From NCBI GenBank assembly GCA_949502025.1, contig CATBCG010000067.1, forward strand, positions 1 to 24,030: DNA of 24,030 nucleotides. The letters are read 5' to 3'. The position numbers were made by a program, and so were the translations under genes. The notes beneath the pieces are model-generated. The model did no database searches and had not been told where the DNA came from. It saw only the letters and a list, made by a program, of their open reading frames with translations. Below are positions 1-7,727 of this stretch, in pieces; position 1 is the stretch's first letter, and every line of letters begins with the position of its first letter. This stretch comes from MGBC131033 sp910585655 (GTDB lineage: Bacteria > Bacillota > Clostridia > Lachnospirales > Lachnospiraceae).

Positions 1-129
1 GCAGGAGGGGCAGAAACGGCTGTGGCAGCGGAAAGGGACAAATTTAAGCTTTCCGCAGTGAGGACAGCCATACATGGCACCGCCATAGGAAGGATCGCCG
101 CAGGTTATCATCTTATCGATATTTTCCAT
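1..129 (-). CDS. IS91-type transposase, N-terminal zinc-binding part (runs off window)
   Basis: The minus-strand frame from an ATG at 129 reads to the window edge without a stop and carries a zinc-ribbon pattern: a CGDPSYGG stretch followed by CPHC, a single C and CPSC within 43 residues. This is the pattern of the zinc-binding N-terminal domain of IS91-family transposases, which replicate by rolling-circle transposition. In frame, the reading opens only about 11 codons further upstream (HPRLTE-like residues) before a TAA, and no good ribosome binding site precedes the ATG. The N-terminus is therefore probably truncated, and this may be a remnant. The rest lies outside the window. Family assignment is from motif recognition only. 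Confidence 0.65.
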   Translation of the reverse strand, partial: MENIDKMITCGDPSYGGAMYGCPHCGKLKFVPFRCHSRFCPSC

Positions 130-239
130 CTCAGTCAGCCTGGGATGAAGGGTATATTTAATTTACTCATAATGATCAGTAAAGATTTTTTGTAAAATAT
201 TCATAAGACTATTATGCACGAAAAAGTGACAAAAGGGAA

Positions 240-273
240 CCCCTAATTCCCCCATGAGTGGGGGCTAGGGGGG
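240..273 (-). terminator. GC-rich nested inverted repeat, possible terminator
   Basis: CCCCC (249-253) pairs with GGGGG (260-264), and the outer CCCTA (241-245) pairs with TAGGG (266-270). On the minus strand the hairpin follows the stop of the 119-residue ORF and is followed by TTCCCTTTTG, so it can act as a terminator. Because it sits in conjugative-element debris, part of an origin of transfer is an alternative. Nothing decides between the two. Confidence 0.4.
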
Positions 274-624
274 TTGATGTGTCGAAGACACTTTTTTATG
301 CTCCCCAAACTGATAAATTAAGTTGATTTCATCAGCGTTAAAAGGTATCTGAAAATTTGCGCCCTCACATAAACGCTCCACGCCCATGCACTTAGGGAGA
401 TTTCCTGTCAGTTCGTAATTATCCCTTGCTGTGATTGTTCCATGATTGTCGGTCTGCCTTACCTCGACTTCGCACTGGCTTTTCTGCTCCAACACAAGCC
501 ACTGGTATTTGTCGCTTTCTTTGGTGAATACGGTTTGATGCGCATTGGAGTGTGTCCTGCTATGGATATATTTGTCTGTGGTGCTGTAATAGTCCAAAAT
601 CTGCTGTTCCTGCTTTTTATTCAT
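265..624 (-). CDS. Hypothetical protein of probable conjugative-element origin (119 aa)
   Basis: A soluble, mildly charged protein of 119 residues with no signal peptide or membrane segment. I do not recognise the family. The start at 624 is supported by a strong AGGAGG about nine bases upstream. It overlaps the end of the preceding ORF (617-820) by eight bases, which suggests translational coupling. Its neighbours are a broken topoisomerase III gene and a transposase, so it is probably cargo or a maintenance gene left from an integrative conjugative element. The last codons overlap a small hairpin with six T (279-297) on the plus strand. The reading frame is intact. Function unknown. Confidence 0.6.
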   Translation of the reverse strand: MNKKQEQQILDYYSTTDKYIHSRTHSNAHQTVFTKESDKYQWLVLEQKSQCEVEVRQTDNHGTITARDNYELTGNLPKCMGVERLCEGANFQIPFNADEINLIYQFGEHKKVSSTHQPP

Positions 625-820
625 GGTCTTTGCCCTCCTGTGATATGGATTGATTGATATGATTGGTTGGTTTCGGTGCTGATATATGGTTTTCTTCCGT
701 TAATTGTCGGGAGATTGGATTGCGGAATACTGTTGTTGGGTATTTCTCCGCCTGTGGGAATAGGGGGTTATTTCTTACGGTAATTACCGCATGAAAAAAA
801 GCTATAACCGTTACTGTCAT
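617..820 (-). CDS. Small hypothetical protein (67 aa)
   Basis: A 67-residue ORF beginning with a hydrophobic stretch (VTVIAFFHAVITV) followed by a polar tail rich in Pro, Asn and Gln. AAAGG lies directly upstream of the ATG, and the 3' end overlaps the next ORF (265-624) by eight bases. It follows the cut end of topB by about 60 bases. The overlap with a well-initiated neighbour argues that it is translated, but the composition is undistinguished and no family is recognised. It could be a degenerate fragment carried along by the element. Confidence 0.4.
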   Translation of the reverse strand: MTVTVIAFFHAVITVRNNPLFPQAEKYPTTVFRNPISRQLTEENHISAPKPTNHINQSISQEGKDHE

Positions 821-880
821 AGCCTTTAAGGATTGAGGAAGTCCCTTTTTTATTTATATTTGTTTTGTCATCCCTCCGCA

Positions 881-1198
881 CTATCCAACATCGGTTGCAC
901 AAATTACCGCTGACACCTCGTCCCGATGCAGCAACTCACGCAAAATTTCATACTGTTTTTTGGTATCTGCTTTCAAGGTATATTTCCACTGTTCTGGCAG
1001 GATCGGCAGGCTTTCATAACTCCATTTCCGCCACTGTTCCCCGTACTCTTCCGGTTGGGCAAACCCTACCAAATGTCCCACGCACCAGCTTACCAGATAG
1101 CCGTTTCCTTCCAGATACCCGTTTTTCTGTTCCTTTGCTCCGATTACCCTAGAAAGACTTTTTGCTACACTTGGCTTTTCTGTAATGACAAGCTTCAT
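881..1198 (-). pseudogene. topB: Topoisomerase III, truncated after N-terminal Toprim region
   Basis: The 105 residues begin MKLVITEKPSVAKSLSRVIG, the classic start of a type IA topoisomerase III, and keep the Toprim signature up to ICATD. In intact proteins a DAGREGE motif follows; here the reading goes to DVG and a stop, and the remaining several hundred residues, including the active-site tyrosine domain, are absent. The start at 1198 has a good site (GGAGAAGAAAG). TopB genes of this kind are common in clostridial integrative conjugative elements, and the two small ORFs downstream fit that context. The copy cannot be functional. A deletion, not a point mutation, best explains the abrupt loss of similarity. 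Confident as a family fragment; its element is inferred. Confidence 0.85.
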
Positions 1199-1293
1199 CT
1201 TTCTTCTCCTATCTTTGTTTCTATCAGAAAAAGGAACACCGGCAGATTCCTCCGTCCAGCATTCCCTTTTCTGTATTCTTGGCTGCTTCTAAT

Positions 1294-1875
1294 TTACTTT
1301 AGACGGAACTTTACCTTCGTCTTATTTCCTGCTCGATCCGTCACAATTAACTGATACGTCCCTTTCTTTGATACCTTCCGACCAGAGCGTATTTTCTTTC
1401 CATTTAAAGTAGCCGTTTTCACTCCAATGTTATCGGAAAAAGAAATTTTTACTGGCTTCCGGTACACCTTATTCTGCTTTACCCCTTTGATTATAGGCTT
1501 TTTATGGTCAACGTAAAAACTTGGCGTTTTCCGGATAATAGATTTTCCAGCCTGATTCACCGCTTTGAAATAAATACGTTTCGCCGTCCCAGATGCTTTG
1601 ACCTTTAACGTATTTCCAGAAAGTTTTTTCCATTTCACTTCCCGGTTGTCCTGCCCCCGTTTCGCGATTTTATAGTAATACATACATCCTGCCTGCGTCG
1701 CTACCTTCACGGTTACAGTTTTTGCAGAATACAATTTATACGTATTTGTTACCGAAGTTTTCACTGGCTTTACCCCTTTTAAATTTGAGGTAATCCGAAT
1801 AGATGGTACTATTACAGAGGAAAGACTGCCTCCAGATCCTCCAGTTCCTCCTAAACCAGCCCCACTGAACCAAGA
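1294..1875 (-). pseudogene. C-terminal remnant of Ig-like repeat surface protein
   Basis: About 193 residues read from a stop at 1876-1878 to the terminator codon at 1294. The fragment starts with a Gly/Ser-rich linker (GLGGTGGSGGS), then a Lys-rich domain, and ends in an Ig-like fold pattern (PIIKGVKQNKVY, VKISFSDNIGVKTATLNGK, TYQLIVTDRAGNKTKVKF) typical of bacterial Ig-like modules in secreted or wall-associated proteins. No start codon with a ribosome binding site or signal peptide precedes it; the 5' portion is gone, and the opposite-strand transposase remnant abuts the break at about 1876. It is therefore the 3' end of a larger extracellular protein interrupted or deleted by an insertion element. 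A GTG at 1764 is available but lacks a convincing site. Confidence 0.65.
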
Positions 1876-3106
1876 CTACCTTCCAACATGCTGCGTTCCT
1901 ACCTGCTTTCCATTAAATGCAAGATCCCTTCCATTACTGCATGGGCTTGCGATCTTAAGCAGAACTATCTCCATGCCATCCTGTCAGGGTTCTCGGTTGG
2001 GGATACGCCCGGCACAGGTACTTTTTATGACTTTTTCGACCGTCTGTGGCTTTCGGACAGCAATAACATCTCCAATCCAGTCCATCCGCCCAAGCAAAAG
2101 CCAAAAAAGCCTGACAAAAAAGGGGAAAAGGCTCCACCGGTAGAGAAAGTCACCGTCTATGACCTCCTGGACAGATTCGAAATAGAACCTCCCAAAGAGT
2201 TCCATCCAGCTGCACGCCTGTTTGAGATTTTCAAATCCCAGTTCCTGGATACTTCCATCAATCAAGGGCTTATTGACCTGGATAACCTGGCTGTTTCCGG
2301 TGATGGAACACCTGTCTATATCGGTGCAAGAGAGCGTAAGACCCGCACCTGCAACTGTCTGGAAAAGGGCATCCGGGACTGTAAGTGCAACAGGATCTAT
2401 CACCAGCCCGACTGCAACATCGGCTGGAAATGACCTGCCGGTATTCCCTCTGCTTGCCCCAGCCTCCAGACATGATTCCCATGGTTTTTGGTATAACTTC
2501 TTCTCCATGAAACAGTTTCTTCCACAGGCCAATGTCACAAAGCTTCTCCTGGATTCCGCCCACGACGCCATGGCCTATTATCAGTATTGCTCTGAACATG
2601 GCATAAAACCGTTTATCGATCTCAATGGCAAGGGCGGCAGGCCTCCTGTTTATAAAGACGATTTTACCGTTGGGGATGACGGCGTATCTGTTTGCAAAGA
2701 AGGCTTCCGCATGCGTCTGGATGGTACCGAGCCCTCCAAAGGAAGAACGAAGTTCAAATGTTCCAAGATCAGTTTTGCAGGCGGCAGCCCCACCTGCACC
2801 TGCCCTCACCCCTGCTCAGATGCAAAGTATGGGCGCACTGTCCACCTTATTTTGAAGGATAACCCGCGGCTCTTTAATAACCCGCCAAGATGCAGCAAAG
2901 AATGGGATTCGGAATATGACGCAAGAACTTCCTCAGAACGGTGCAATAAAAGACAGAAGATAGACTATAAATTAGAAGACGGCAGGCACCGTTTATCTAA
3001 GATGTGGTACTGCCGCCTCTTTGCCATCATGATGTGCCAACATCTTGATGCCTGGACTTTATCAAAGTCATCCCACCTAAAAGATCTCTTTGACAGAGCC
3101 GCTTAA
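1876..3106 (+). pseudogene. Decayed DDE transposase (IS1182/IS4-like)
   Basis: Two frames together spell one transposase. The first (to a stop at 2431) contains the DTPGTGTFYDFFDRLW motif and VSGDGTPV, supplying the first catalytic Asp. The second frame resumes at about 2426 with NDLPVFPLL, continues with LLLDSAHDA (second Asp) and ends with SERCNKRQKIDYKLE (catalytic Glu region). At the join roughly twenty residues found between these motifs in relatives seem to be missing, so the break is an out-of-frame deletion, not a programmed frameshift. The N-terminus is also short: similarity begins at RLPSN near 1873 without an upstream start. No terminal inverted repeats or target duplication were found. 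A non-functional relic joined to the surface-protein fragment. Confidence 0.75.
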
Positions 3107-3296
3107 TTGAATAAGCAATACCATTATAACCTATCATTGACGTATAGTCTAGCAAAGTGCGCCTTTTTTCTATCACTAATTACACGTCTAATCCATTCTG
3201 GATAATATCTACTTGTCAAGGTTCATCCGACCGACGAATCTTGGTCGGCAGGTTCAAGATTCCGAGAGCCTATGCAGGTAACTCTTTTGTCAAGAG

Positions 3297-3340
3297 AAAA
3301 CGGCTATAGTCCGCATAATTACTGGGTTTGTAGCCGTTTT
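3297..3340. terminator. Bidirectional terminator
   Basis: AAAACGGCTA (3297-3306) pairs with TAGCCGTTTT (3331-3340) over a 24-base loop. The plus strand ends in six T, and the minus strand also ends in TTTT, so it can stop both the transposase relic and the importer operon, whose last codon lies 52 bases away. The rest of 3107-3391 holds no gene I can support and no clear insertion-element end. Confidence 0.75.
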
Positions 3341-3391
3341 TTACTTTCACAAGTGTCAAACTCGGGAGTATACCGTGTATTTTCCCCTGCG

Positions 3392-4198
3392 TCAACGACA
3401 AATAACTCCTCCATTCATCCTTTCTCTCACCCATTCGCCAAGTTCCGTCATACACAGCAGCGTCACAATCAAAAATCCACCAGGAATCAGCAATATCCAC
3501 CAGTCCCCCGTCAAAACCGCCTGTTCCGATAGCGAAAGCATACTGCCCCAAGAGACGATCTCAAGCGGCAGCCCCAGCCCCATAAAGCTTAACGTTGCCT
3601 CTACCAAAATCGCACTGCGAATGTCCATGACGATAAAAAATAAAATAGAGGGAAGGAAATTCGGAGCTAAATGTCTCCAAAGAATATGAAAAAAACCGGC
3701 TCCCATTGTCTGGGCTGCCAGTACATAGTCACTCTGGCGAAGCTGCTTTACCTCCGTACGTACCACCTTGGCAATACTGGTCCACCCAGTCGCCCCAATA
3801 ACCAAAGAAAGACTGAGTACCGTCGCTTTTCCTAAAATAGCCTGCAAAAATACGATCAGAAGCAGATGAGGAATACTTAGAAAAATTTCAGTCAATCTCA
3901 TAAATAGAGCGTCCAACCACTCCGGCGCCAATCCGCTGGCGCTTCCCCATAGGATACCGATTCCGGTAGAAAGCAGCGTCGCCAGAACACCAACCAAAAG
4001 AGAGAGCCTCCCGCCAGACCAGATCATCGAAAACAAATCTCTCCCCATCGTATCCGTTCCAAACCAGAATTCCCTGCAAGGCGCCAGCCTGGTATGCGTC
4101 AAATCCAGATAGGACGGATCTTTTGGAATAAAAAGTTCACAAAATAAGCAGCCTGTCACTATCACCATCAGGAAAAAAATCGCCGTCTTCTTTTTCAT
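3392..4198 (-). CDS. Peptide/nickel-type ABC transporter permease (DppC/NikC family)
   Basis: A 268-residue integral membrane protein of the binding-protein-dependent permease family for di/oligopeptides or nickel. It has an N-terminal membrane segment, the FGTDTMGRDLFS motif typical of DppC/OppC/NikC proteins, several further membrane segments, and the cytoplasmic EAA loop (VLAAQTMGAGFFHILWRHLAP) that docks the ATPase. The start at 4198 has GGAGAGGAA upstream. It lies 56 bases after the partner permease and is the last gene before a terminator. No ATPase gene follows, so this importer must borrow one or has lost it. Substrate cannot be told from the permease alone. Length is slightly short but complete at both ends. 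Confidence 0.88.
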   Translation of the reverse strand: MKKKTAIFFLMVIVTGCLFCELFIPKDPSYLDLTHTRLAPCREFWFGTDTMGRDLFSMIWSGGRLSLLVGVLATLLSTGIGILWGSASGLAPEWLDALFMRLTEIFLSIPHLLLIVFLQAILGKATVLSLSLVIGATGWTSIAKVVRTEVKQLRQSDYVLAAQTMGAGFFHILWRHLAPNFLPSILFFIVMDIRSAILVEATLSFMGLGLPLEIVSWGSMLSLSEQAVLTGDWWILLIPGGFLIVTLLCMTELGEWVRERMNGGVICR

Positions 4199-4254
4199 TT
4201 CCTCTCCTTCTTTTTTGGCATTACACCATCCTAACTCTTTTTCTTATCCTGTTT

Positions 4255-5256
4255 TTATACCGGTTTTTGCTGCTCGTTTGTTCCTGTACGGATTCTCGGA
4301 TCGATTCGTTCGTTTATCACCTGCGCCAAAAAGCTGCCAAGCATCACCACGCCTCCGGACAAAAGACACAGCACCATCAGCAGGTTATAATCCTGATAGC
4401 GCGCGCTTTCATAAGAAAGCGTACCAAGCCCCGGATAAGAAAATACTAACTCTACCAGATACGTACCACCTAACATATGCGGCAGGGAAATCGCCATCAG
4501 ACTCAAAAAAGAAGGCAGCGCGCCAGGCAGACAATGACGAAATAAAATGCTTCGTTTCTTCAATCCCTTCGCTTTGGCAAACAACACATAGTCCTCTTGC
4601 AGTTCTGCCAACAGCTTATTTCGTATCAGATAAGCATAGTACCAAAGATGCCCTGTCACTACTACCATCAAGGGTAAGATCAAATGTCTCATTCGATCCC
4701 ACAGACCGCCAGAGCCTCCTATCGTATAGGCTCCGCCGCTTGGCAAAATATGCAGTATCACGGAAAATACCAGAATCAACAGCAGAGAAAACCAGAATTC
4801 CGGAATACAACTGGCAATCGTGCCAATCCGACGAATCAACCGATCCGCGAAGCGTCCTTGCTGCCAGGCGCACAAAACACCCAACAGCAGAGCCAGAAAA
4901 AAGGTAAGAAAAAAGCCTGTGCCTCCAAGCAGCAGCGTATTTCCCACTCTGCCTCCTATCACCTCTAACACATCTTGTTTATACTGATAAGAAATCCCAA
5001 ACTTTCCCTGAATCGCCTGTGAAAACCAGCGTATATACTGTATATGGATCGGCGCATCAAGCCCTAACTTTTCTCTTGCCCAGATACGCTCCTCTGGCTT
5101 CATCCTCTCCGCTCTCTCTCCATAATACGGCACCAACGGATCTCCCGGAGCCAGTCTGGACAGATAAAAAACTGCCACCGACAATACCCATAAGCTTATC
5201 AGAAACCATACCAGCTTTTTCCCATAATACCAAAATCCGGCTATCTTTCTGCCCAT
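4255..5256 (-). CDS. Peptide/nickel-type ABC transporter permease (DppB/NikB family)
   Basis: A 333-residue permease, the usual length for DppB/OppB/NikB. It begins with a membrane anchor followed by the extracellular loop containing PGDPL, and ends with the family's C-terminal signature around LVELVFSYPGLGTLSYESARYQDY, where YPGLG is typical. The EAA loop is at FAKAKGLKKRSILFRHCLP. Start at 5256 is preceded by AGGAGG with eight-base spacing. It pairs with the downstream DppC-like permease to form the transmembrane channel and lies 37 bases after the substrate-binding protein, so the three are one operon. Confidence 0.88.
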   Translation of the reverse strand: MGRKIAGFWYYGKKLVWFLISLWVLSVAVFYLSRLAPGDPLVPYYGERAERMKPEERIWAREKLGLDAPIHIQYIRWFSQAIQGKFGISYQYKQDVLEVIGGRVGNTLLLGGTGFFLTFFLALLLGVLCAWQQGRFADRLIRRIGTIASCIPEFWFSLLLILVFSVILHILPSGGAYTIGGSGGLWDRMRHLILPLMVVVTGHLWYYAYLIRNKLLAELQEDYVLFAKAKGLKKRSILFRHCLPGALPSFLSLMAISLPHMLGGTYLVELVFSYPGLGTLSYESARYQDYNLLMVLCLLSGGVVMLGSFLAQVINERIDPRIRTGTNEQQKPV

Positions 5257-5293
5257 CCCGCTTTTCCTCCTGTTCCGTTCTTCTTGCCGTTCG

Positions 5294-6892
5294 TTATTTT
5301 TCCAACGTCCATTCCGTCACGTTCCAGAAAATTCCCACACCATGATGTCCCAGAACCGTTTCCTCTGAAATTCCCTGTAATCCTGCTGCCGACACATAAT
5401 CCGCATCGACATAGCAAAGAAAGGCAAACGCAGGATCGTTTGCTAATTCCTCCTGGAAGCGGTCATAGGCAGCTTCCCTTACTGCCGGATCGTCAGATTG
5501 TCGCGCTTCTAACAATGCCTCGTCCACCTGCGCATTGGAATAGCTGTTGTAATTCGCTCCTTTGTCTGTTCCAAATACTTTATACGTATGGTCGTCTGCA
5601 TCAAACGGGCTGCCCCAGCCAATTAAATACGTCATCTGCCCGCCCCAATCCACGACAGCCGGAATCTCTACGACAGCCTCTATCCCTATTTCCTGAAGCT
5701 GCTGAGAAGCTATTTGCGCCAGTTCCAGTCGAACCTGATCACCTGCTCCCACGCTAATGGTAAAGCCAATTCGCTTTCCGTCCCGATAATAAAAACCATC
5801 CGATTCCTGCACGCAGCCTGCGCGTTCTAACACTTCCTTTGCCTTTTGCGGATTGTATTGATATTGTTCTACTGCTTCGTTATCATAACGATTTCGCTGC
5901 AGCGGTCCATAGGCAGGAATCCCCCGCCCAAGCAATACCACGTCTACCATTGCCTGACGATCCAAGGCATAGCAAATCGCGGGAATCAAATCCCGGTTTT
6001 CTTTCCAGTATTCATTCGCAAAATTAAATAAAATCCCACGATAATCAGAAGTCTTCATTTCATAGACCTGATACCCTTCTTTTTCCAGAAAACGTTCTGC
6101 ATCCTTTGGCGTCAGTAAAGCCAGGTCTATCTCTCCGGACTGCATCTGCAACGCTTTTGCCGTATCCTCCGGAACAATTTTAAATACGATCCGTTTCATA
6201 TTGGCAGGTCCTTTAAAATAGGATTCATTCCGCTCTAACGTAATCGCCTGTCCCTCGTCCCAGCTTACCAGCTTATATGGTCCTGTACCAACTGGATGTC
6301 GAAAAAAATCAGAGGTTTGCATATCCTCCCCCTCCAACAGATGCTTAGGAAGAACCGGCATTGTCATATAGTCTAAAAAAGCAACATTTGGCGCAGACAA
6401 ACGAAAGGAAATCGTCTGTTCATCCAGGACGGTAATCTCCTCCACATCCTCATAATTCGGCGCATTTTCCGAGCCGTTTTCCGGTTCTCTGATTGCTTCA
6501 ATCGTAAATTTCACATCTTCCGCCCTCAGCGGCTCTCCGTCATGCCAGGTTATCCCTTCTGCCAAATGAAAGGTATAAGTACAAGACTCCGCTTCAAATT
6601 CCCAGCGCTCTGCCAACCCTGGTACTATCTCATTTTCGCCGTTGTGGGCTGTCAGCCCATCAAACAGCAAAATATTGATTTCTCCATGTTCGTCCATCGC
6701 CGGATTGATACGGGTAATATCGTTACTCGCATATACAAGCGTCGCAGCACGTTCTGACTGACTGTTGCCCGGATTGCCTGTCTCTGCTCTTTGTGATTTC
6801 CCACAAGCCGTCAGGCTGCATAACAAACACAACATAAGACATATCGCGTTCCGTCTCCTGGTTTGTTTTTTCTGTTTCTTCTGCTTTTTCAT
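5294..6892 (-). CDS. ABC transporter substrate-binding lipoprotein (family 5)
   Basis: An extracellular solute-binding protein of the peptide/nickel family (SBP_bac_5). The first 30 residues form a lipoprotein signal: a very basic N-terminus (KKQKKQKKQTRRR), a hydrophobic core and the lipobox LTAC with the lipidated Cys at residue 30. The mature part carries family motifs such as GLAERWEF, FHLAEGITWHDGEPLRAEDVKF and HPVGTGPYKL. I chose the ATG at 6892 because GGGAGG sits seven bases upstream; an ATG 36 bases further up has no such site. That gives 532 residues. Ligand may be a peptide or a metal complex and cannot be fixed by eye. It is the first gene of the importer operon, with a structured leader upstream. 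Confidence 0.9.
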   Translation of the reverse strand: MKKQKKQKKQTRRRNAICLMLCLLCSLTACGKSQRAETGNPGNSQSERAATLVYASNDITRINPAMDEHGEINILLFDGLTAHNGENEIVPGLAERWEFEAESCTYTFHLAEGITWHDGEPLRAEDVKFTIEAIREPENGSENAPNYEDVEEITVLDEQTISFRLSAPNVAFLDYMTMPVLPKHLLEGEDMQTSDFFRHPVGTGPYKLVSWDEGQAITLERNESYFKGPANMKRIVFKIVPEDTAKALQMQSGEIDLALLTPKDAERFLEKEGYQVYEMKTSDYRGILFNFANEYWKENRDLIPAICYALDRQAMVDVVLLGRGIPAYGPLQRNRYDNEAVEQYQYNPQKAKEVLERAGCVQESDGFYYRDGKRIGFTISVGAGDQVRLELAQIASQQLQEIGIEAVVEIPAVVDWGGQMTYLIGWGSPFDADDHTYKVFGTDKGANYNSYSNAQVDEALLEARQSDDPAVREAAYDRFQEELANDPAFAFLCYVDADYVSAAGLQGISEETVLGHHGVGIFWNVTEWTLEK

Positions 6893-6991
6893 TCTCTTCC
6901 TCCCAATATTTTTTAAATTTTCTCTCATAGTGAAAAGTTTGTTTTATAAGGTGTTCTGTACGCGAAAGACAGCGCATTGGTAAAAGCGTAC

Positions 6992-7086
6992 AAAAAGAAG
7001 GGTATCTCTTTCATACCCTGTTCCGAATCATTCATGATACGTTAGAATCTGCCGTGTTCGCACGGCATAAGTGCTTTCTTTGCACA
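6992..7086 (-). ncRNA. Candidate four-hairpin leader or small RNA
   Basis: From the start point predicted by the promoter at 7093-7121, the minus-strand transcript folds at once into four successive hairpins. They are GTGC/GCAC (7085-7071), TGCCGTG/CACGGCA with a four-base loop (7067-7050), CGTATCAT/ATGATTCG with one mismatch (7041-7024), and AGGGTAT/ATACCCT (7019-6999) followed by TTCTTTTTG, a standard intrinsic terminator. The product would be about 95 nt. The importer operon starts 100 bases further on, so it may be an attenuator leader, or else a free small RNA. No known riboswitch family is recognised. Between the terminator and the importer, GTACGC and GCGTAC (6967-6992 area) can form a further weak stem. 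Confidence 0.45.
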
Positions 7087-7092
7087 CTGGGC

Positions 7093-7121
7093 AGTATATC
7101 ACACAAAAACGTGTTTGTCCA
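7093..7121 (-). promoter_or_regulatory. Promoter for the four-hairpin RNA / importer operon
   Basis: On the minus strand TGGACA (7116-7121) and TATACT (7093-7098) are separated by exactly 17 bases. The spacer contains ACAC-AAAAAC-GTGT, a small inverted repeat that could be an operator. The predicted start falls at about 7086, just before the first hairpin. Confidence 0.55.
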
Positions 7122-7144
7122 GTCAGAAACAAAAGACGTTCTCC

Positions 7145-7173
7145 TTGCTATTTTCTTTGTTTCTGGCTACAAT
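7145..7173 (+). promoter_or_regulatory. Promoter for the DUF3842 gene
   Basis: TTGCTA (7145-7150) and TACAAT (7168-7173) with a 17-base spacer, about 36 bases before the gene's ATG. It is divergent from the promoter at 7093-7121. Confidence 0.6.
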
Positions 7174-7209
7174 ACTTTTATAAAAGCAAAAAAGAAAGGA
7201 TGTTATCTT

Positions 7210-7611
7210 ATGAAAATTCTTGTCATTGATGCCCAGGGCGGAGGGATCGGACGACAGCTTGTCTCCGGCATCCGCCAGGAGCTTCCTCTTGCTTCCGTTA
7301 TGGCGGTAGGAGCCAACAGCGCCGCTACAGATGCGATGCTAAAAGCAGGCGCCCAGACTGCCGCTACCGGAGAAAACGCAGTTTTGGTCGCCTGCCGGAA
7401 AGCCGACATCATCGTAGGACCGATTGGAATTGTCATAGCAGATGCGATGCTTGGAGAAATTACCCCGGCTATGGCGGCGGCGGTTGGGCAAAGCCCGGCA
7501 AAAAAGATTCTGATTCCATTTCGTAGCTGTGACAATATCGTCGTCGGTATTTCCGAACAGCCGATGCGCCAGCTTATTCAGGAAGCAATCAAAGAAATCC
7601 TTCTGGCTTAG
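7210..7611 (+). CDS. DUF3842 family protein
   Basis: A 133-residue protein starting MKILVIDAQGGGIGRQLV, with a glycine-rich nucleotide-binding-like N-terminus, then VMAVGANSAATDAMLKAGA, TGENAVLV and ADIIVGPIGIVIADAMLGEITP. This is the DUF3842 family, common in Lachnospiraceae and other Clostridia and of unknown function. The start at 7210 follows AAGAAAGGA with nine-base spacing; a longer in-frame reading back to 7054 crosses the promoter region and is rejected. It stands alone behind its own promoter, with DegV downstream under a separate promoter and no clear terminator between them. Confidence 0.85.
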   Translation: MKILVIDAQGGGIGRQLVSGIRQELPLASVMAVGANSAATDAMLKAGAQTAATGENAVLVACRKADIIVGPIGIVIADAMLGEITPAMAAAVGQSPAKKILIPFRSCDNIVVGISEQPMRQLIQEAIKEILLA

Positions 7612-7648
7612 CCGAACACGTTTCTGTTATAAAATACAAAATTTTTAT

Positions 7649-7676
7649 TTGCAAATATAGAAAAGTATGTTATTAT
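7649..7676 (+). promoter_or_regulatory. Promoter for degV-family gene
   Basis: TTGCAA (7649-7654) and TATTAT (7671-7676) with a 16-base spacer, about 50 bases before the DegV start codon, in a strongly AT-rich stretch. Confidence 0.5.
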
Positions 7677-7727
7677 ATGTAGTAACAGAAACTACATTTT
7701 AAAGTTTTAAATTCAGGAGGAAAAAGT

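Noticed and set aside
1984..2571. Minus-strand open frames antisense to the transposase relic (to 2809)
   Set aside because: Shadows of a decayed gene with clear motifs on the plus strand; no start signals or recognisable domain.
4215..4907. Plus-strand open frame of 230 codons
   Set aside because: It lies entirely antisense to the DppB-like permease gene and its flank, has no ribosome binding site, and its composition (many Ser, Arg, Lys and Pro) is typical of a shadow frame.
7024..7085. Degenerate tRNA on either strand
   Set aside because: The stems do not form a cloverleaf: there is no acceptor stem and no D-arm or T-arm consensus; four independent hairpins fit better.
7054..7209. Longer N-terminus for the DUF3842 protein
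   Set aside because: The extension would run through the predicted promoter at 7145-7173, and the family start MKILVID has its own ribosome binding site.
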